Below are positions 43,530 to 56,112 of a stretch of DNA of 56,112 bases, in pieces; within the stretch, counting starts at the first letter, position 1; each line of letters begins with the position of its first letter. The translations under genes and the position numbers were made by a program. Source of the stretch: Diphasiastrum complanatum (taxonomy: Eukaryota > Streptophyta > Lycopodiopsida > Lycopodiales > Lycopodiaceae); contig MU833471.1 of NCBI GenBank assembly GCA_029204225.1, forward strand, positions 1 to 56,112, read 5' to 3'. A model generated the notes under the pieces. It worked only from the letters and a program-made list of their open reading frames with translations, searched no databases and was not told the DNA's origin.

Positions 43530-43691
43530 GATGGCTGATGGATAGATCGTGAGCTATAGAGAGAGAGAGAGGGAGAGGGAGCGAGAGAGAGAGGAGAGAG
43601 AGAGAGATGGCTGATGGATAGATCGTGAGCTATAGAGAGAGAGAGGGAGAGGGAGCGAGAGAGAGAGAGAGAGGGAGAGAGAGAGAGAGAT
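43530..43691. repeat. GA-rich tandem duplication
   Basis: A 76-bp unit (TGGCTGATGGATAGATCGTG followed by GAGAG-rich sequence) occurs twice, starting at 43532 and 43608. Frames through it reading Leu-Ser are artefacts. Confidence 0.85.
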
Positions 43692-44337
43692 GGTCGGGAA
43701 ACCTCTTTGGGATTTTTCTTCAATATCCATTATTTTTTTAAGTTATCGGTTTTTGAAAAATTTTGCCTTCCAAATTTTACATGTCATATATTTTGCCGAC
43801 AGAATATAACATATGTACATTTATAGTTAATTTTATTAACTCAATAAACCTATGTAATCCAAGTTTTGTAAGGATCATCTTACTTTATTATACACAAATT
43901 TCATCTATATAAAAATGGCAAACATAAAATTTCTTGTCTTTAAAAAAAGTTATCGATTTTTTGAAAGTCCACTTCCTGTAATTTTTTTTTTGTGGAATCG
44001 GTTTTCGATGAAATATGCTGGTTCCATTCTCAAGAGATGTCGGCTTTCCCAAACAGTGCGGGCCTCTCCTATGGGGTAAATAGGGTTTTGAGTATGGCTT
44101 CAAAACCTTCAAATTTAGTGAGCACTTGCTACTAAACGGTTTCTTGAACTTTCTATGTAATATTTTTTTCTCTTTGGTGCTACGGTACTACCTATATATC
44201 TCTCCTCAGGAAGATATCAGGATCATATATACTATCCTCAACGAGGAGATGTTCTAAAGTGCGATGGATTTGTTGCGAGGTTTCTTGGTCGTTTGCAGGA
44301 GAATTCAAAATTTTGGTGGATTTGTAACAATCCTTGT
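43692..44337. other. AT-rich spacer, no gene seen
   Basis: No frame longer than about 75 codons and no recognisable motif. Similarity to the right-hand DUF7869-like copy starts only at 44338. Confidence 0.45.
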
Positions 44338-45815
44338 TTATTGAACTCCTTCAAGAGGCAGACAGCCATGAAATCGAATTTGAAAATAGTTTTCCCCATA
44401 ATAATATAATGCTTAATTCCTTACATTTGATTTTAAACTGATGCTGGAAGCTAATATCATTAATATTAGTTACACATCGTTCTATTTCATTGGACGCCTT
44501 AATATAATGACGAAAATCATATGTGTGTCTGATTAATGACACCTTTGGCTTTGGCAGATACGATTTCTCGACAATGCTTTGAAGCCATGGGAAAGAAAAT
44601 GCTTTATTGTGTCTCAACCTCTTAGAAAAGCAACTAAACATTTGATCAATTTGATCGTGGGTATGTCCTACCAACAGAAATCCTATTTTTTTTTTTTGAA
44701 ATTTTTTTTCTAGGTTTTCACCAAATTCGCAAATTATCTTATGTACAATGGAGATTGTCAAATTTGGATCATTTCGAACGTTGGGATAATTTAAAAAGAC
44801 CTTGGACTCCAAAGTGCCATTAAACACAAGTGCTCCAACGAGATGAACCTGAATAAAATCTGCCTCGTTTAAATATTTGGGCACTTTAACAAAATGAGGC
44901 AACATTGTTTTCTTCTAATCCATGTCGTCAATAACAAGGCCTAGGTACTTTTGTGGACATTCCAAACATTTCTTTCAATGCTTAGACAACTTTTGTCTTT
45001 CACCTGTTTGTTGATCTCTGTGCACTTGAAGGGCTTTCGCAGCATCCAGTGAAAATACAATGAACATATTTAATAGAATAAAGATACCATAATGATATTC
45101 AAATAGATTGCAACTTAAATTTATTTCAAAACATATAGTATTAAAATCAATGACAAATCTGATTAATATTTTACCTTTATTATCGTCGATTTTTGCAAGT
45201 TGTTTTGCAGACTTTAAAACCTTGCAAGTGGAGCATACTGTCATTTGTGATTTTTTTAGAATCTTCACAAGTCCAAAATCTCTTTTTCAAATTCTAACAA
45301 AATATGAGTAACTCAAATAGGAAACATTTTTTTTTTGGCAACTCTTTGTACATCAAAAATATCTCTAATTTTGTAAAATTATTCGGCAAGTGTTCCGTAC
45401 CTTACGAATCTTAGATTTTTGTAATCAACTGTTTTTGACAATTCGTTAAAACAGGTGAAGATCTCAAGTCTCTTTTGTATTTTTCTTTTTGTTTGGAGTC
45501 TGATCATTAAATTGAACCTTTGACACTCGTAGGTGCTTGAACTGGTTGAGAAGGTGTTGAAATTTCCTGACTCCGAATTCTGGCTCCAACCTCAAGATGT
45601 TCTGGACCCTCAGAATGCTCTAAATTTTCAGTAAATATAGTCCTTTTAGATTTAACACGACGATAATCACTTTGAGAAGATCTCCTATGAACATGTGAAA
45701 AGCTTCAACGTCGAGGTTCAATAAAATTACGAGGATCTGTTGATTTACTAGAATCAGTAACCGAGTGAATTAAAGCTTTTGAATCATCACTGTTAGCAAC
45801 TATGCTAACACAGAG
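44338..45815 (-). pseudogene. DUF7869-like transposon protein, left copy (inverted, damaged)
   Basis: The minus strand matches 51985-53905. Pieces in order: GARIRSQEISTPSQPVQAPT near 45560; a zinc-like CSTCKVLKSAKQLAKIDDNK (about 45220); an intron-like gap; KALQVHRDQQTGERQKLSKH (44975); then one open frame 44351-44905 with NEADFIQVHLVGALVFNGTL and VGHTHDQIDQMFSCFSKRLR. Compared with the right copy it lacks about 400 bp in the N-terminal Cys region, and about 85 bp that encodes LQLDNTTRENK. The family is known from eukaryotic transposon-like genes with an RNase H-like look. This copy cannot be active. Confidence 0.7.
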
Positions 45816-45929
45816 AAAATAAAAAAATAATAAAGCTCCGTGGCATGTGTTTTGTAAGACCACGTATGAGTATCTGTCAATAAACTTCAAGCCATGGCAT
45901 GTGTTTTGTAAGTCCATGAGTAGAAGCTT
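45816..45929. repeat. Two 54-bp tandem units
   Basis: TGGCATGTGTTTTGTAAG occurs at 45841 and again at 45895 with related sequence between, just outside the left DUF7869-like copy. Confidence 0.5.
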
Positions 45930-46597
45930 AAATAATAATAAAATAGCTTAAACTTAGATTTAGAACTTAGACTTAGGAAACTTAAGATTAGAAATATTTT
46001 ATCTTAAGTTGTCCTAAGTTAAGAAAATTGGAATTCTAAATCCTAAGTTAGAAGTTCTAGAAAGGCTAGAAATAGATTAGTCCCATAAGTTAGTAGACAC
46101 TTATGGAAGACCCTCCTTGCCATAAAAGGAGAGGTATTTGCATTGTAAATAACACTTTTGAGATTAAGCTATCTTGCTCTCTATTTGGGAGAATTATCAT
46201 TCTATTTCATTTGTGTTCCCCTTGGAAAGGTGCATAGCTTGAGGGAAGGTGCTCGGGCCTCCTCTTGCCTCCTTTTCATCGGTTTTATTGTGGCAGGTTC
46301 ATTATTGCTTATTTGTTTAGTATTAGCCGCAATCTCATTTTATTACCCTTCGGGTGTTAATCTAGGATTAGTCTAGTCACCTTGTTAGTTGGGTAAGCCT
46401 TAGCAAGGATTTTCATTGTTGTTACTAATTAGTTTATTTCTGTTTCGGGCACTAGTTGGGTAAGCCTTAGTGCTCTCATTCCTTCATATTTCTATTGAAG
46501 CTTTTGTAGAAACTTAAAAAGTGGACGAATCTCTACATCCCTATACTACACCCGTAAGTAGATCTAGCCACCGCACTCACTAGAAATACTTCCAACA
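45930..46597 (+). repeat. Probable Gypsy LTR (left edge uncertain)
   Basis: The right end CCAACA is followed directly by TTGACGTCGTTGCCG, a good match to the plant Gypsy primer site TTGGCGCCGTTGCCG. A TATA-like CATAAAAGGAG lies near 46123. A short frame (46158-46376) crosses it and is unlikely to be a gene. No gag is seen downstream. Confidence 0.55.
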
Positions 46598-46612
46598 TTG
46601 ACGTCGTTGCCG
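46598..46612 (+). other. Gypsy primer-binding site (degenerate)
   Basis: TTGACGTCGTTGCCG matches the tRNA-Asp-type primer site at 13 of 15 positions. Confidence 0.55.
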
Positions 46613-46704
46613 CTTTTTAAGTATTTTTCTACCTAGCTTCTTCTCCTTTCTTTCTTTTATTTCTTGCTTCCGTGTTGTATGTTTGCTTGTGTGCTTATCT
46701 CTAT

Positions 46705-46974
46705 CTAAAAACAAACAGCACACGTCGTCTCTCCAGGTCCTACATGAGCTGCGTCTTTCATCTGAAATCCATATGGTATATCAACAATGTAGAGTGTGTA
46801 AGGCCTTTTCTTTAAGAATTTTGAAATTTCTCTGCAATCGCCCTCCTCAACTGTATAAAAGCTTGGTTGATCATCGACATTTTTGGAAAGGTAGGTCTCT
46901 AAAGGATCCTCCTCCGCAATGGGCTCATCCCGTACTAGTCTTTCCCTGTCCTTTTTTTTTGCCTTCGCTTTCAA
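46705..46974 (-). other. Unrecognised minus-strand ORF, 89 codons
   Basis: The frame starts with a Lys-rich MKAKAKKKDRERLVRDE and contains YLSKNVDDQPSFYTVEEGDC and KFLKKRPYTLYIVDIPYGFQ. It has no stop for 89 codons and reads like real protein, but I cannot place the family. It lies just after the Gypsy primer site and opposite to that element. Confidence 0.35.
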
Positions 46975-47043
46975 TATATGTCTTTTGAATTGCTCTGGAA
47001 GGACTTTGTTTTTCTTATCTTCGGGGGACTAAAAAAGAAAAAG

Positions 47044-47242
47044 CTATGCTTAGCATAGGAGGTAAAACATCAAAAGACAAAGAAGAAGCTATGCTTAGCA
47101 TTATTAGGAGATAAGACATAAAAAGATAAAGAAGAAGTTATGCTAAGCATAGGAGACAAAATAGAAGGAGATAAAGAAGAAGCTATGCTTAGCATAGGAG
47201 ATAAAACATAAAGAGACAAAGAAGAAGCTATGCTTAGCATGG
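47044..47242. repeat. Tandem array, 45-bp period, with palindromic core
   Basis: Five units start at 47044, 47089, 47138, 47183 and 47228, so the period is 45 bp (one interval is 49). Each holds CTATGCTTAGCATAG or a close variant, followed by GGAGATAAAACATAAAGAGA-like sequence. On the minus strand the period gives a 15-residue repeat (SPMLSIASSLS...). The same palindrome recurs at 49.06-49.55 kb and 51580. Confidence 0.85.
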
Positions 47243-48164
47243 GTGAAGTAAATACCATGTCTCTAAACAAAATAAAAAGAAAATGGACTTAAAGCCTCGT
47301 TTCGGTTGCTCAAAGGATAGAGCCTTTGGCACTCTTCGAAATCCTAACAGTTTAACCCTATCACAAGGGCTTCTTGAACTTTCATAAACAATTTATGTTT
47401 GCATTTAAAAAAATGCAATTGTTAGAAATCCTTCTAAATCTTGAAAATCGTTTTATGAAAAAAAAAAGACTTGAAAATAAATATTTAAATCATAAATAAT
47501 AACTCTGAAATTCCTTTCTCATTTCTGCAAGGGAGAGTCTACAACTCTAAAAAGAACACTTATTATTAGCTCCGATGAGCTAATCCCTTGCATGTCTTCC
47601 ACTCTGATATTCCCATTTATGTAGATATTGGCTTCAGAGTTTGAGATATGGCGACTTTCTTTTTTCCTTTCGAGACACCCTGAGCAGGTTGGCCTTTTAT
47701 TTGAAAACTCTCCCACTTGTCAAAAAATTTATCAACAAGGGCCCATACCTAAAATCAAAAGAGATTTTAATCATTTAAAAGTAATTAAAAGAATATTAAA
47801 ATAAATTTTAAAGTTTGAATCTAATAACATAAATTTTGAACAGAGCATTCCAAGCCAAGCACTAAAAAAAAAAATTACTTGGCCACTACGGAAAGCAAGT
47901 TGAAAAAAATTGTCATATTTTGTAAGGCTCTACGTAGGATCTTTTGAATCAAACGGCAGGCCTGTCTCTTGAGCACAAAGTGCCTTCAGTTCCAATTAAT
48001 TCACATCTCCAATTTTTTAGACTCTTTTAGAAGTTTTAATAGCATCATCTTGGCAGAGTCGAATCTTAATTATAGTCTCGTTCAAAATGAAAATAGAACG
48101 AGACTTATCCATCTCTTTTACCAAGATGTATACAAAACCTTCTTCCTCATCCTCATCTGGTTGA
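47243..48164. other. No clear gene
   Basis: AT-rich sequence. A minus-strand frame at 47519-47716 (CSGCLERKKESRHISNSEAN) is not recognisable. Confidence 0.4.
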
Positions 48165-48560
48165 TCAGCAAGGTGTTTGCATTGGGCCACAAATGTCAGT
48201 ATGTATAATGTCTAGCAAACCTTTAGAAATGTGTTCTTGATTTGACTTGAATGGTCTTCTTGCCTGCTTTCCTGTGATGTAGCTTTGGTAGACAGTACAT
48301 TCTAGATCAAGAACTGAACAATGCTTAGACATCTTACCTATTGATCTGTAATTGAGGTGACCAAGTCTATAATGCCAAATCACTTCTCTATTAGTATATG
48401 TTGAATTGCTTAAAGCACGATTAGTCACAGTATTGCAATGAGTAAGCCTATAAAGATATCCTTGGCTCTTTCCGAGTGCAAGAATTCTCCTATTCTTATC
48501 AAGAATTTGGCAAAAATATGCCTGAAACTCTACCCTATGTCCTAAATATGTGATTCAACT
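48165..48560 (-). pseudogene. Copia protease end, GAG-preintegrase and integrase start
   Basis: Minus strand: FQAYFCQILDKNRRILALGK, then YLYRLTHCNTVTNRALSNST, VIWHYRLGHLNYRSIGKMSK (HHCC zinc His pair) and LLDIIHTDICGPMQTP (integrase start). A Cys is replaced within the zinc domain (CTVYQSY). It is a different lineage from Copia A/B/E and C. RT and LTRs are not attached. Confidence 0.8.
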
Positions 48561-49058
48561 GATTGATAAAAAATCTGTTGTTAGATATGGGAGAGCAATT
48601 TGCCTTGAATTTGAAATTGTGAATCCCTTGCCAGGCTTCTCTGCTAAATGAATAAAAAAGCTCAGAGAGCTTTGTGTTGTTAACTCCTCTGGTAAAGTAG
48701 TACATGAATTTTTTTCTTGTCTTTCAATGGGATATCTTGAGGTTTGCCCAATATTTTGAAAGAAATCCTCGACATTTTGAAAATTAGCAAAAAGGGGACA
48801 CAATCTGCAAAGAAGAAGGTTCTTGAATAAAATTTCAAACATGATCTTAATAAAAATATTGAAAACCTAAATAAGCATATTTAGACTAAAATCTCTAAAA
48901 ATTACTACAAAATATGTAATTACTATAGATTTTAATAATAAACTCACATGATTTACAAGTATCTGAGACCCAGGAGAAGCACATATTCTTGTAAAAATGT
49001 CTCATAATTTTCACTTTTGAGAAGCTGAGGCTTGCAACAATTGTGAAATACGAGTCAT
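48561..49058. other. Spacer left of the large hairpin
   Basis: A minus-strand frame (48555-48842) may include more of the decayed Copia protease region. Otherwise nothing is recognised. Confidence 0.4.
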
Positions 49059-49321
49059 CACCTATGCTCAGCATAGGTCACCTCTTCGATCCTCTTCTGA
49101 CCTATGCTCCGCATAGGTGGTCTCTCGAGTAATCTCCAACCACCTATGCTCAGCATAAGATGTCTTTGTGTCCCTGACTATCACCTATGCTGATAGGTGA
49201 GAGTCAGGGGCGTGAAGACATCCTATGCTGAGCATAGGTGATTGGAGATTACTCGAGAGACCACCTATGCTGAGCATAGGTCAGAAGAGGATCGAAGAGG
49301 TAACCTATGCTCAGCAGAGGT
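49059..49321. repeat. Large near-perfect hairpin made of palindromes
   Basis: Two arms of about 128 bp pair almost completely around an apex at about 49190 (ACCTATGCTGATAGGT). Each arm carries three copies of ACCTATGCTCAGCATAGGT or a variant (starting near 49060, 49100, 49142, then 49222, 49263, 49303). They are separated by non-repetitive sequence that also pairs (for example CTCTCGAGTAATCTCCAA with its complement). No coding content is visible. Confidence 0.9.
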
Positions 49322-49560
49322 CAGATAAGAGGTAAGAAACAAAACATCAAGGGACATGCTATGCTAAGCATAGGTGGGCGCTTAGTACCCGAACACATCT
49401 TATGCTGAGCATAGGTAATAGGAGGAGACTCATGCGGCCACCTATGCTGAGCATAGGTCACCTAGGTCACCTAGGTTATAAAAAGTGAAACTCTTTAAAA
49501 AAAAATGAATATTCAGTAGTTACAATAACTTGTTACCCATGCTAAGCATAGAAAGGAGTT
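49322..49560. repeat. Further dispersed copies of the palindrome
   Basis: CTATGCTAAGCATAG (49359), TTATGCTGAGCATAGG (49400), ACCTATGCTGAGCATAGGT (49440) and CCATGCTAAGCATAG (49538). After the third there is a doubled CACCTAGGT. Confidence 0.85.
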
Positions 49561-50041
49561 TAGAAATGACATGAATCTTATTGTGAAGGAATGTGTGCAT
49601 GAGAACATATGCAAATAACTATAGGAGTCTGTGATTTGTCGCAACGAGAGCTCTGGCAGCATGTGTGCTTCTGAATTCACAAATGAGGTGAGTTATGCTC
49701 TGACTAGGGTCCTTATATATTTTTTTGTTTGGGACACCTGCCTCACACCACACGCCAACCTAATGTTGGGTTAGTCTCCTTACCAATCAACTAATCGATT
49801 TTAATTTTCATCCATTGTTTATCCAATTCTGCGGATTTGCCCATGTTTTTATACAGTCTACAGAAATACATGGAGTTTGAAACAGTGTCGTCTTTTTCGC
49901 CTGTCAGGAATCCCATTGAAAAATGCAGTGTCGCTTTTTTCGCATTTTTCGCCTGATAGAAATCTCGTGTAAAATCAGTGTTGCATTTTTCGCTTTTTTC
50001 AAAGAGTCTCAAATGTTAAAGAAATGACTCTGGCAAAGTGT
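49561..50041. other. Spacer with CGC-TTTTT repeats, no gene
   Basis: 49880-50000 holds several variants of TCGCATTTTTCGC and TGAAAAATGCAGTGTCG-like sequence. No recognisable gene is visible. Confidence 0.4.
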
Positions 50042-51200
<1,159 letters not shown>

Positions 51201-51624
51201 CCTGGAGTTTGCGCTTTTTTTTTCTTGGACTCTCATCTCATGCCTCACGCCAATCTGGAGTTTGCGCCGGAACCGAATTAACGTGGCTTTCGTGGGCCTA
51301 TGTTAGGACCATGCTTGCCTAAATCTAAACCTAATCTAGACCTAATCCTAGGTTGACCACAACCCTAAGGATGCCCCCATATAGTATTTAAGGCTTGGCC
51401 GTTTCTAATTCCAATTGACTATCTTATCTCTAGGATTGTTTCTTATTTGCATTTAGCTATTTTCCGTGTTCAAGTCTATTGAGGTTCGCATAGCTTTTTA
51501 TTTGTTCTATGACCAATATAGGATAATGCTAAATTTGTGAAGCACATTCAGTTTTATGTGTCAACTGTTTCTTTGAAGTCTATGCTTAGCATGAGTCTTA
51601 GTTAAAACAATTTTTAACGTTACG
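51201..51624. other. LTR-like or leader sequence upstream of the right DUF7869-like copy
   Basis: CTGGAGTTTGCGC occurs at 51202 and 51252. TGTTAGGACCATGC at 51302 could be an LTR start. CTATGCTTAGCAT lies at 51580. No open frame is visible. Confidence 0.35.
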
Positions 51625-54600
51625 ATGTCAAGTAGTTCTACCTTCTCCATTCCAGTAGTTGTAACTCAATATGTTGCAACAAGTGCATCATCTTCATCTG
51701 AAATTTCCAATGATAGTTTTTTCTATAAAGCCACTCCTGATTCTCAACATGTTTCCGTAAATGATGTGGCATCATCATCATTTACCTGTTCATCTTCTAA
51801 AAGTTCTCATGTAAGTACTTTTCAAGAAATGACACCTGTAACTCAACTTCTGTCACCTGTTCATCTTCTAAAAGTTCTCATGTAAGTACTTTTCAAGAAA
51901 TGACACCTGTAACTCAACTTGTGTCAAATGTTTTGACCTCGTCCTCCTCTTCAGATACAGGCTCTGCATAATTAGAATTTTTTTTTTTTGAATAAGTTGA
52001 ATCACTGATAATGATTCACAAGCTTCAATTCACTCGGTTTTTTATTCTAGTAAATCAACAGATCCGCATAAGTCTGTTGATCCTCGACGTTCAAGCTTTT
52101 CACATGTTCGTAGGAGACCTACTCAAAGTGATGTTCGTTGTGTTAAATCTAAAAAGGCTATATTTACTGAAAATTTAGAGTATTCTGAGGGTCTTGAACG
52201 TCCTGAGGTTGGAGCCAGAATTCGGAGTCAAGAAATTCCAATACCTTCTCAACCAGTTCAAGCACCTACAAGTGTCACAGGTTCAATTTACAAATCATAC
52301 TCCAAACAAAAGGAAAAATACAAGAGAGACTTAAGATCTTCACGTGTTTTAACTAATCGTCAAAAACAATTGATTACAAAATCTGAGAATCGTAAGGGAC
52401 GAAATATTATTTGTTGCTCATCCTGTTGCTTACAGAAACTCAGTATCAGAGAAATTGAAGAATTAAGATCAAAGTTTTTTTTACGAAGTAAGGATGAAAG
52501 GAATTATATTTTGTGTACAACAGTGAGGCCGAACAAAATCTCCTATTCGTATTTTTAAATTCTTTGGACGTTTGTTGCAAAGCTTACAAAGCAGTTCACA
52601 CAATCGAAAACTCACGGCTTCAACGAATGCATGCATGACTTTAAAAAGATCCAACATTATGGGAATCCTTATAGGGTCAAACTATTCTCCAGATGCTTTG
52701 AATGCAACTGCTTGGCTAAAGCATTTCATAGATGTGCATGAAGAGAATTTCCCTAATTCCTTATATTTTCACTTGCTGGATAATTTTACAAAATTAGATA
52801 TTTTTTTATGTACGAAGAGTTTGCCAAAACAAAAACGTTTCCTATTTGAGTTACTCATATTTTCTTAGAATTTGGAAAAGAGATTTTGGACTGGTAAAGA
52901 TTTCGAAAAAATCACGAATGACAGTATGCTCCACTTGCAAATTATTAAAGTCTGCAAAACAACTTACAAAAGCCAATGATGAGAAAGGTAAATATTAATC
53001 AGATTTGTCTTTTATTCTAATTATACTTTATGTTTTGAAATAAATTTAAGTTGCAATCAATTTTAATATCATTTTTTCTTTATTAAATATGTTCATTATA
53101 TTTTCAGTGGATGCTACAAAAGCCCTCCAAGTGCACAGAGATCAACAAACAATTGAAAGACAAAAGTTGGCCAAGCATCGAAAGAAATGTTTGGAATGTC
53201 CACAAAAGTATCTGGGCCTTGTTATTGATGGCATGGATCAGAAGAAAAAAATATTGTCTCATTTTGTCAGTGTCCAAAAATTTTAACGAGGCAGATTTTA
53301 TTCAGGTTCATCTCGTTGGAACACTTGTGTTTAATGGCACTTTGGAGTCCAAGGTCTTTTTTAATTATCCCAATATTCGAAACGATCCAAATTTGACGAT
53401 CACCATTGTACATAAGATAATTTGCAAATTTGGTGAAAATCTTCCAGAAATACTTTATTTGCAACTTGACAACACTACTAGGGAAAATAAAAAACCAAAC
53501 TGTTCTAGCATATTTGTTTATGCTCGTAGAGAAAAAAAGTTTCAAAAAGATAAAAATAGGATTTATGTTGGTAGGGCATACCCACGATCAAATTGATCAA
53601 ATGTTTAGTTGCTTTTCTAAGAGGTTGAGACGCAAGAAGACATTTTCTTTATCAGTGCTTCAAAGCATTGTTGAAGAATCGTATGTGCCAAAGCCAAACG
53701 TGTCATTAATCAGACACACATATGATTTTGTGATTATATTAAGGCGTCCAATGAAATAGAGCGATGCGTAGCTAATATTAATGATATTAGCTTTCAGCAC
53801 CAGTTTAACATCAAATGTAACGAATCAGGCATTATATTATTATGGGGAAAACTATTTCCAAATTCAGTTTCATGGCTGTCTCTTGAAGGAGTTCAATTTT
53901 TTCTTAACATTCCATCAACTCAAATCAAGCTTGCTGTGTTGTCTCTCTTGAAGTCCATGCTAGAAGAACAAAAGGCACAAAGAAAACATCGTGAGATTGA
54001 TTTATTTGCCTCATTAAATTTTTTGGAATCAAGTATTCAAGCAACTTATAATTTTTTTGATGAATTTGATCTACATTGGTGGATGGAATTTTTCGAGAAA
54101 CAAAAAATCAGTTTGCTCAATCTCGAACATGCATCAACAACTGAAGAATTTCATTGGCCTCATAATTTGGGAACTTCAACTACAATTGTCGAACCTTCAA
54201 ATCTTCCTTGAGATAATGATTTCTTGCAACTTGTGCAAGGTGAGGAACGTGAAATTTATGTGGGCTCAAGGAAAAATAAACAAAGTGTAAAAGCTACAAA
54301 AATGAAATGGTGTAGTGATTTGAATGAAATCCAATTGGAAGCCTTGTTGCACTTCTAGCTTCAGAAAACAATGAAGGACATCCATTTTGGATTGCCAAGT
54401 ACTTGGTTTCATTCAAAATAACAATCAGACAAAAGTACTACGTGTCCATTGGTTGCGCACCACTTCAACGAATGCTTTTTTGGGAACGTACGAACTCGAA
54501 TTGTTGCAAGTAGATTCAAAGGGCAAGATAAAGAGATTGCCAAAAAATCAACCAAGAGTCGACGATTTGAATTTACAGGATGTAGATGTTTTGGCATTTG

Positions 54601-54890
54601 ATTTTGAGTTAACAATGACCAATCATCTATGAAAGTCAACTATATCTATATCAAAAGAACAACTTGGATCAATGGAAAAACCATCATCCTCCACTCGTCA
54701 TCAATAGAGAAAAGCTGATTTACAAGGTTTTTTGTCAACATTAGACACAAATTCTGAGGAAGATATGTCAGTTGACTCTGATGAAGAAGACAGGTCTTCC
54801 ACTTCATCAGCTGAAAATGAGAGTGTTGAGAGTATGTCAAGTTCTAAATTGAGAGGCGTCAGTGAAAATTCTATAGAAAATGTACTTTAA
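51625..54890 (+). pseudogene. DUF7869-like transposon protein, right copy (fuller, frameshifted)
   Basis: A Ser/Thr-rich start (ATG 51625, MSSSSTFSIPVVVTQYVATS) is frameshifted by a 71-bp tandem duplication at 51784-51925. The frame 52001-52558 holds basic and Cys segments (ICCSSCCLQKLSIREIEELR, RSKDERNYILCTTV). Then come NATAWLKHFIDVHEENFPNS (52650-52868), a CSTCK-type segment, an intron-like gap (52987-53106), and KALQVHRDQQTIERQKLAKH with GLVIDGMDQKK. The core follows with LQLDNTTRENK, VGHTHDQIDQMFSCFSKRLR and SLIRHTYDF. A helical region (53936-54211) and a tail (VLRVHWLRTTS; acidic Ser end to 54888) complete it. At least six frame breaks make it inactive. Confidence 0.7.
51784..51925 (+). 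repeat. 71-bp tandem duplication
   Basis: ACCTGTTCATCTTCTAAAAG and the following bases, ending AACTCAACTT, are present twice at a 71-bp spacing. The length is not a multiple of three, so it breaks the reading frame of the DUF7869-like gene start. Confidence 0.9.
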
Positions 54891-55034
54891 AAAAGAGAAT
54901 GTGCGAATATAATAATAGTCGTTTCGTATCTCAATGGGATTTCGAGTTCATGGAATTATAAAGAGATGAAGAAGATACCGTCTGATATAGTTGTGCACTC
55001 CATAAAGTTATAGAACGATGCAAAACCAATTTAA

Positions 55035-55322
55035 GTGAAGCATTCCTGTTGTAATCCACTCTATAGAGACAAAATTAAAGAAGATATACAAAGATTACTA
55101 GCTGCGGGTTTCATTAAAGAGCTTGAACACATGATATGGTTATCACCCATCATGGTGGTTCCCAAGAAGAATGATAAATTAAGGATATGTGTGGACCTAA
55201 AAGAATTGAATAAAGTCACAAAAAAGGACCACTTTCCTTTACCATTAATCGACGCCATATTGGAAGAGATGGCAAGAGTAGAGGCAATGAGTTTTTTGGA
55301 TGGCTTTAGCGGTTATTTCTGA
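55035..55322 (+). pseudogene. Gypsy RT fragment
   Basis: The plus strand reads IKEDIQRLLAAGFIKELEHM, then SPIMVVPKKNDKLRICVDLK, KKDHFPLPLIDAILEEMARV and FLDGFSGYF, followed by a stop. This is the Ty3/Gypsy RT from the fingers to just before the YVDD block. No other part of the element is attached. Confidence 0.88.
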
Positions 55323-55460
55323 TTCGATTAGGTTTGCATTAGCAATGATATATGCTGTATAAAAATTACACCATTATATCTGCTAGAAAAATCAATTTAT
55401 ATTCCATCTCAGGGGTGCTAATTGCCCCCTGAGATACCTTGCTAACTGTGAGTACGGTTC

Positions 55461-56112
<652 letters not shown>

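Noticed and set aside
47044-47242. CRISPR-like array
   Set aside because: The spacers are as conserved as the repeats and the sequence is eukaryotic. It is a tandem repeat.

Overview
The window is AT-rich nuclear DNA from a land plant. It holds Copia and Gypsy LTR retrotransposons, long AG/CT microsatellites, GT-AG intron signals and a plant-type DRP4 dynamin-related GTPase. The DUF7869-like transposon gene and the lack of any familiar angiosperm gene suggest a non-flowering plant, perhaps a fern. That last step is inference. No bacterial or organellar features are visible.

Layout. (1) 0-17 kb is a nest of retroelements. A minus-strand Gypsy element (LTR 15585-16929, tRNA-Asp-type primer site, gag start at 15495) has its gag interrupted, and gag and protease resume at 4570-1784. 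That remainder is itself hit by a solo LTR (2396-3227, 5-bp target duplication) and a Copia LTR (1267-1783). The roughly 10.5 kb block inside holds one arm of a dispersed repeat (4974-6494), a decayed UBN2 gag (6961-7826), a plus-strand Copia 5' half (A) and a minus-strand Copia (B) joined to it near 10300. (2) 18.4-22.96 kb is an odd Copia derivative (C): gag and protease are present, the reverse transcriptase is scrambled, and extra ORFs follow before a 3' LTR. A second LTR of the same family faces it at 24080-24733. Around these lies a degenerate repeat field with the core ATCACTCGAGATAG, ending in a 247-bp AG microsatellite. (3) 27-38 kb holds broken Copia and Gypsy pieces and two inverted copies of an unrecognised intron-containing gene (27758-29799 and 34822-37735). 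Between the halves of the second copy lies a spliced Ulp1/C48-like peptidase gene end (35399-36238). (4) 38985-40970 is the one intact, ordinary host gene: an intronless DRP4-like dynamin-related GTPase of 661 codons. (5) 41.8-43.3 kb is the second, inverted arm of the 5-kb repeat. (6) 44.3-54.9 kb holds two inverted, damaged copies of a DUF7869-like transposon protein. At their midpoint sits a 263-bp near-perfect hairpin built from copies of a short palindrome (CTATGCT-N-AGCATAG). The same palindrome forms a 45-bp tandem array at 47 kb. (7) 55.0-55.6 kb is a Gypsy RT fragment and a CT microsatellite.

Except for DRP4, and possibly the Ulp1-like gene, everything coding here is mobile-element derived and mostly broken. 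The recurring theme is inverted pairing: Copia A/B, the facing LTRs, the 27/37-kb gene, the 5/42-kb repeat and the 44/53-kb DUF7869 copies. The most unusual feature is the palindrome-rich interval at 47-51.6 kb between the two DUF7869-like copies.
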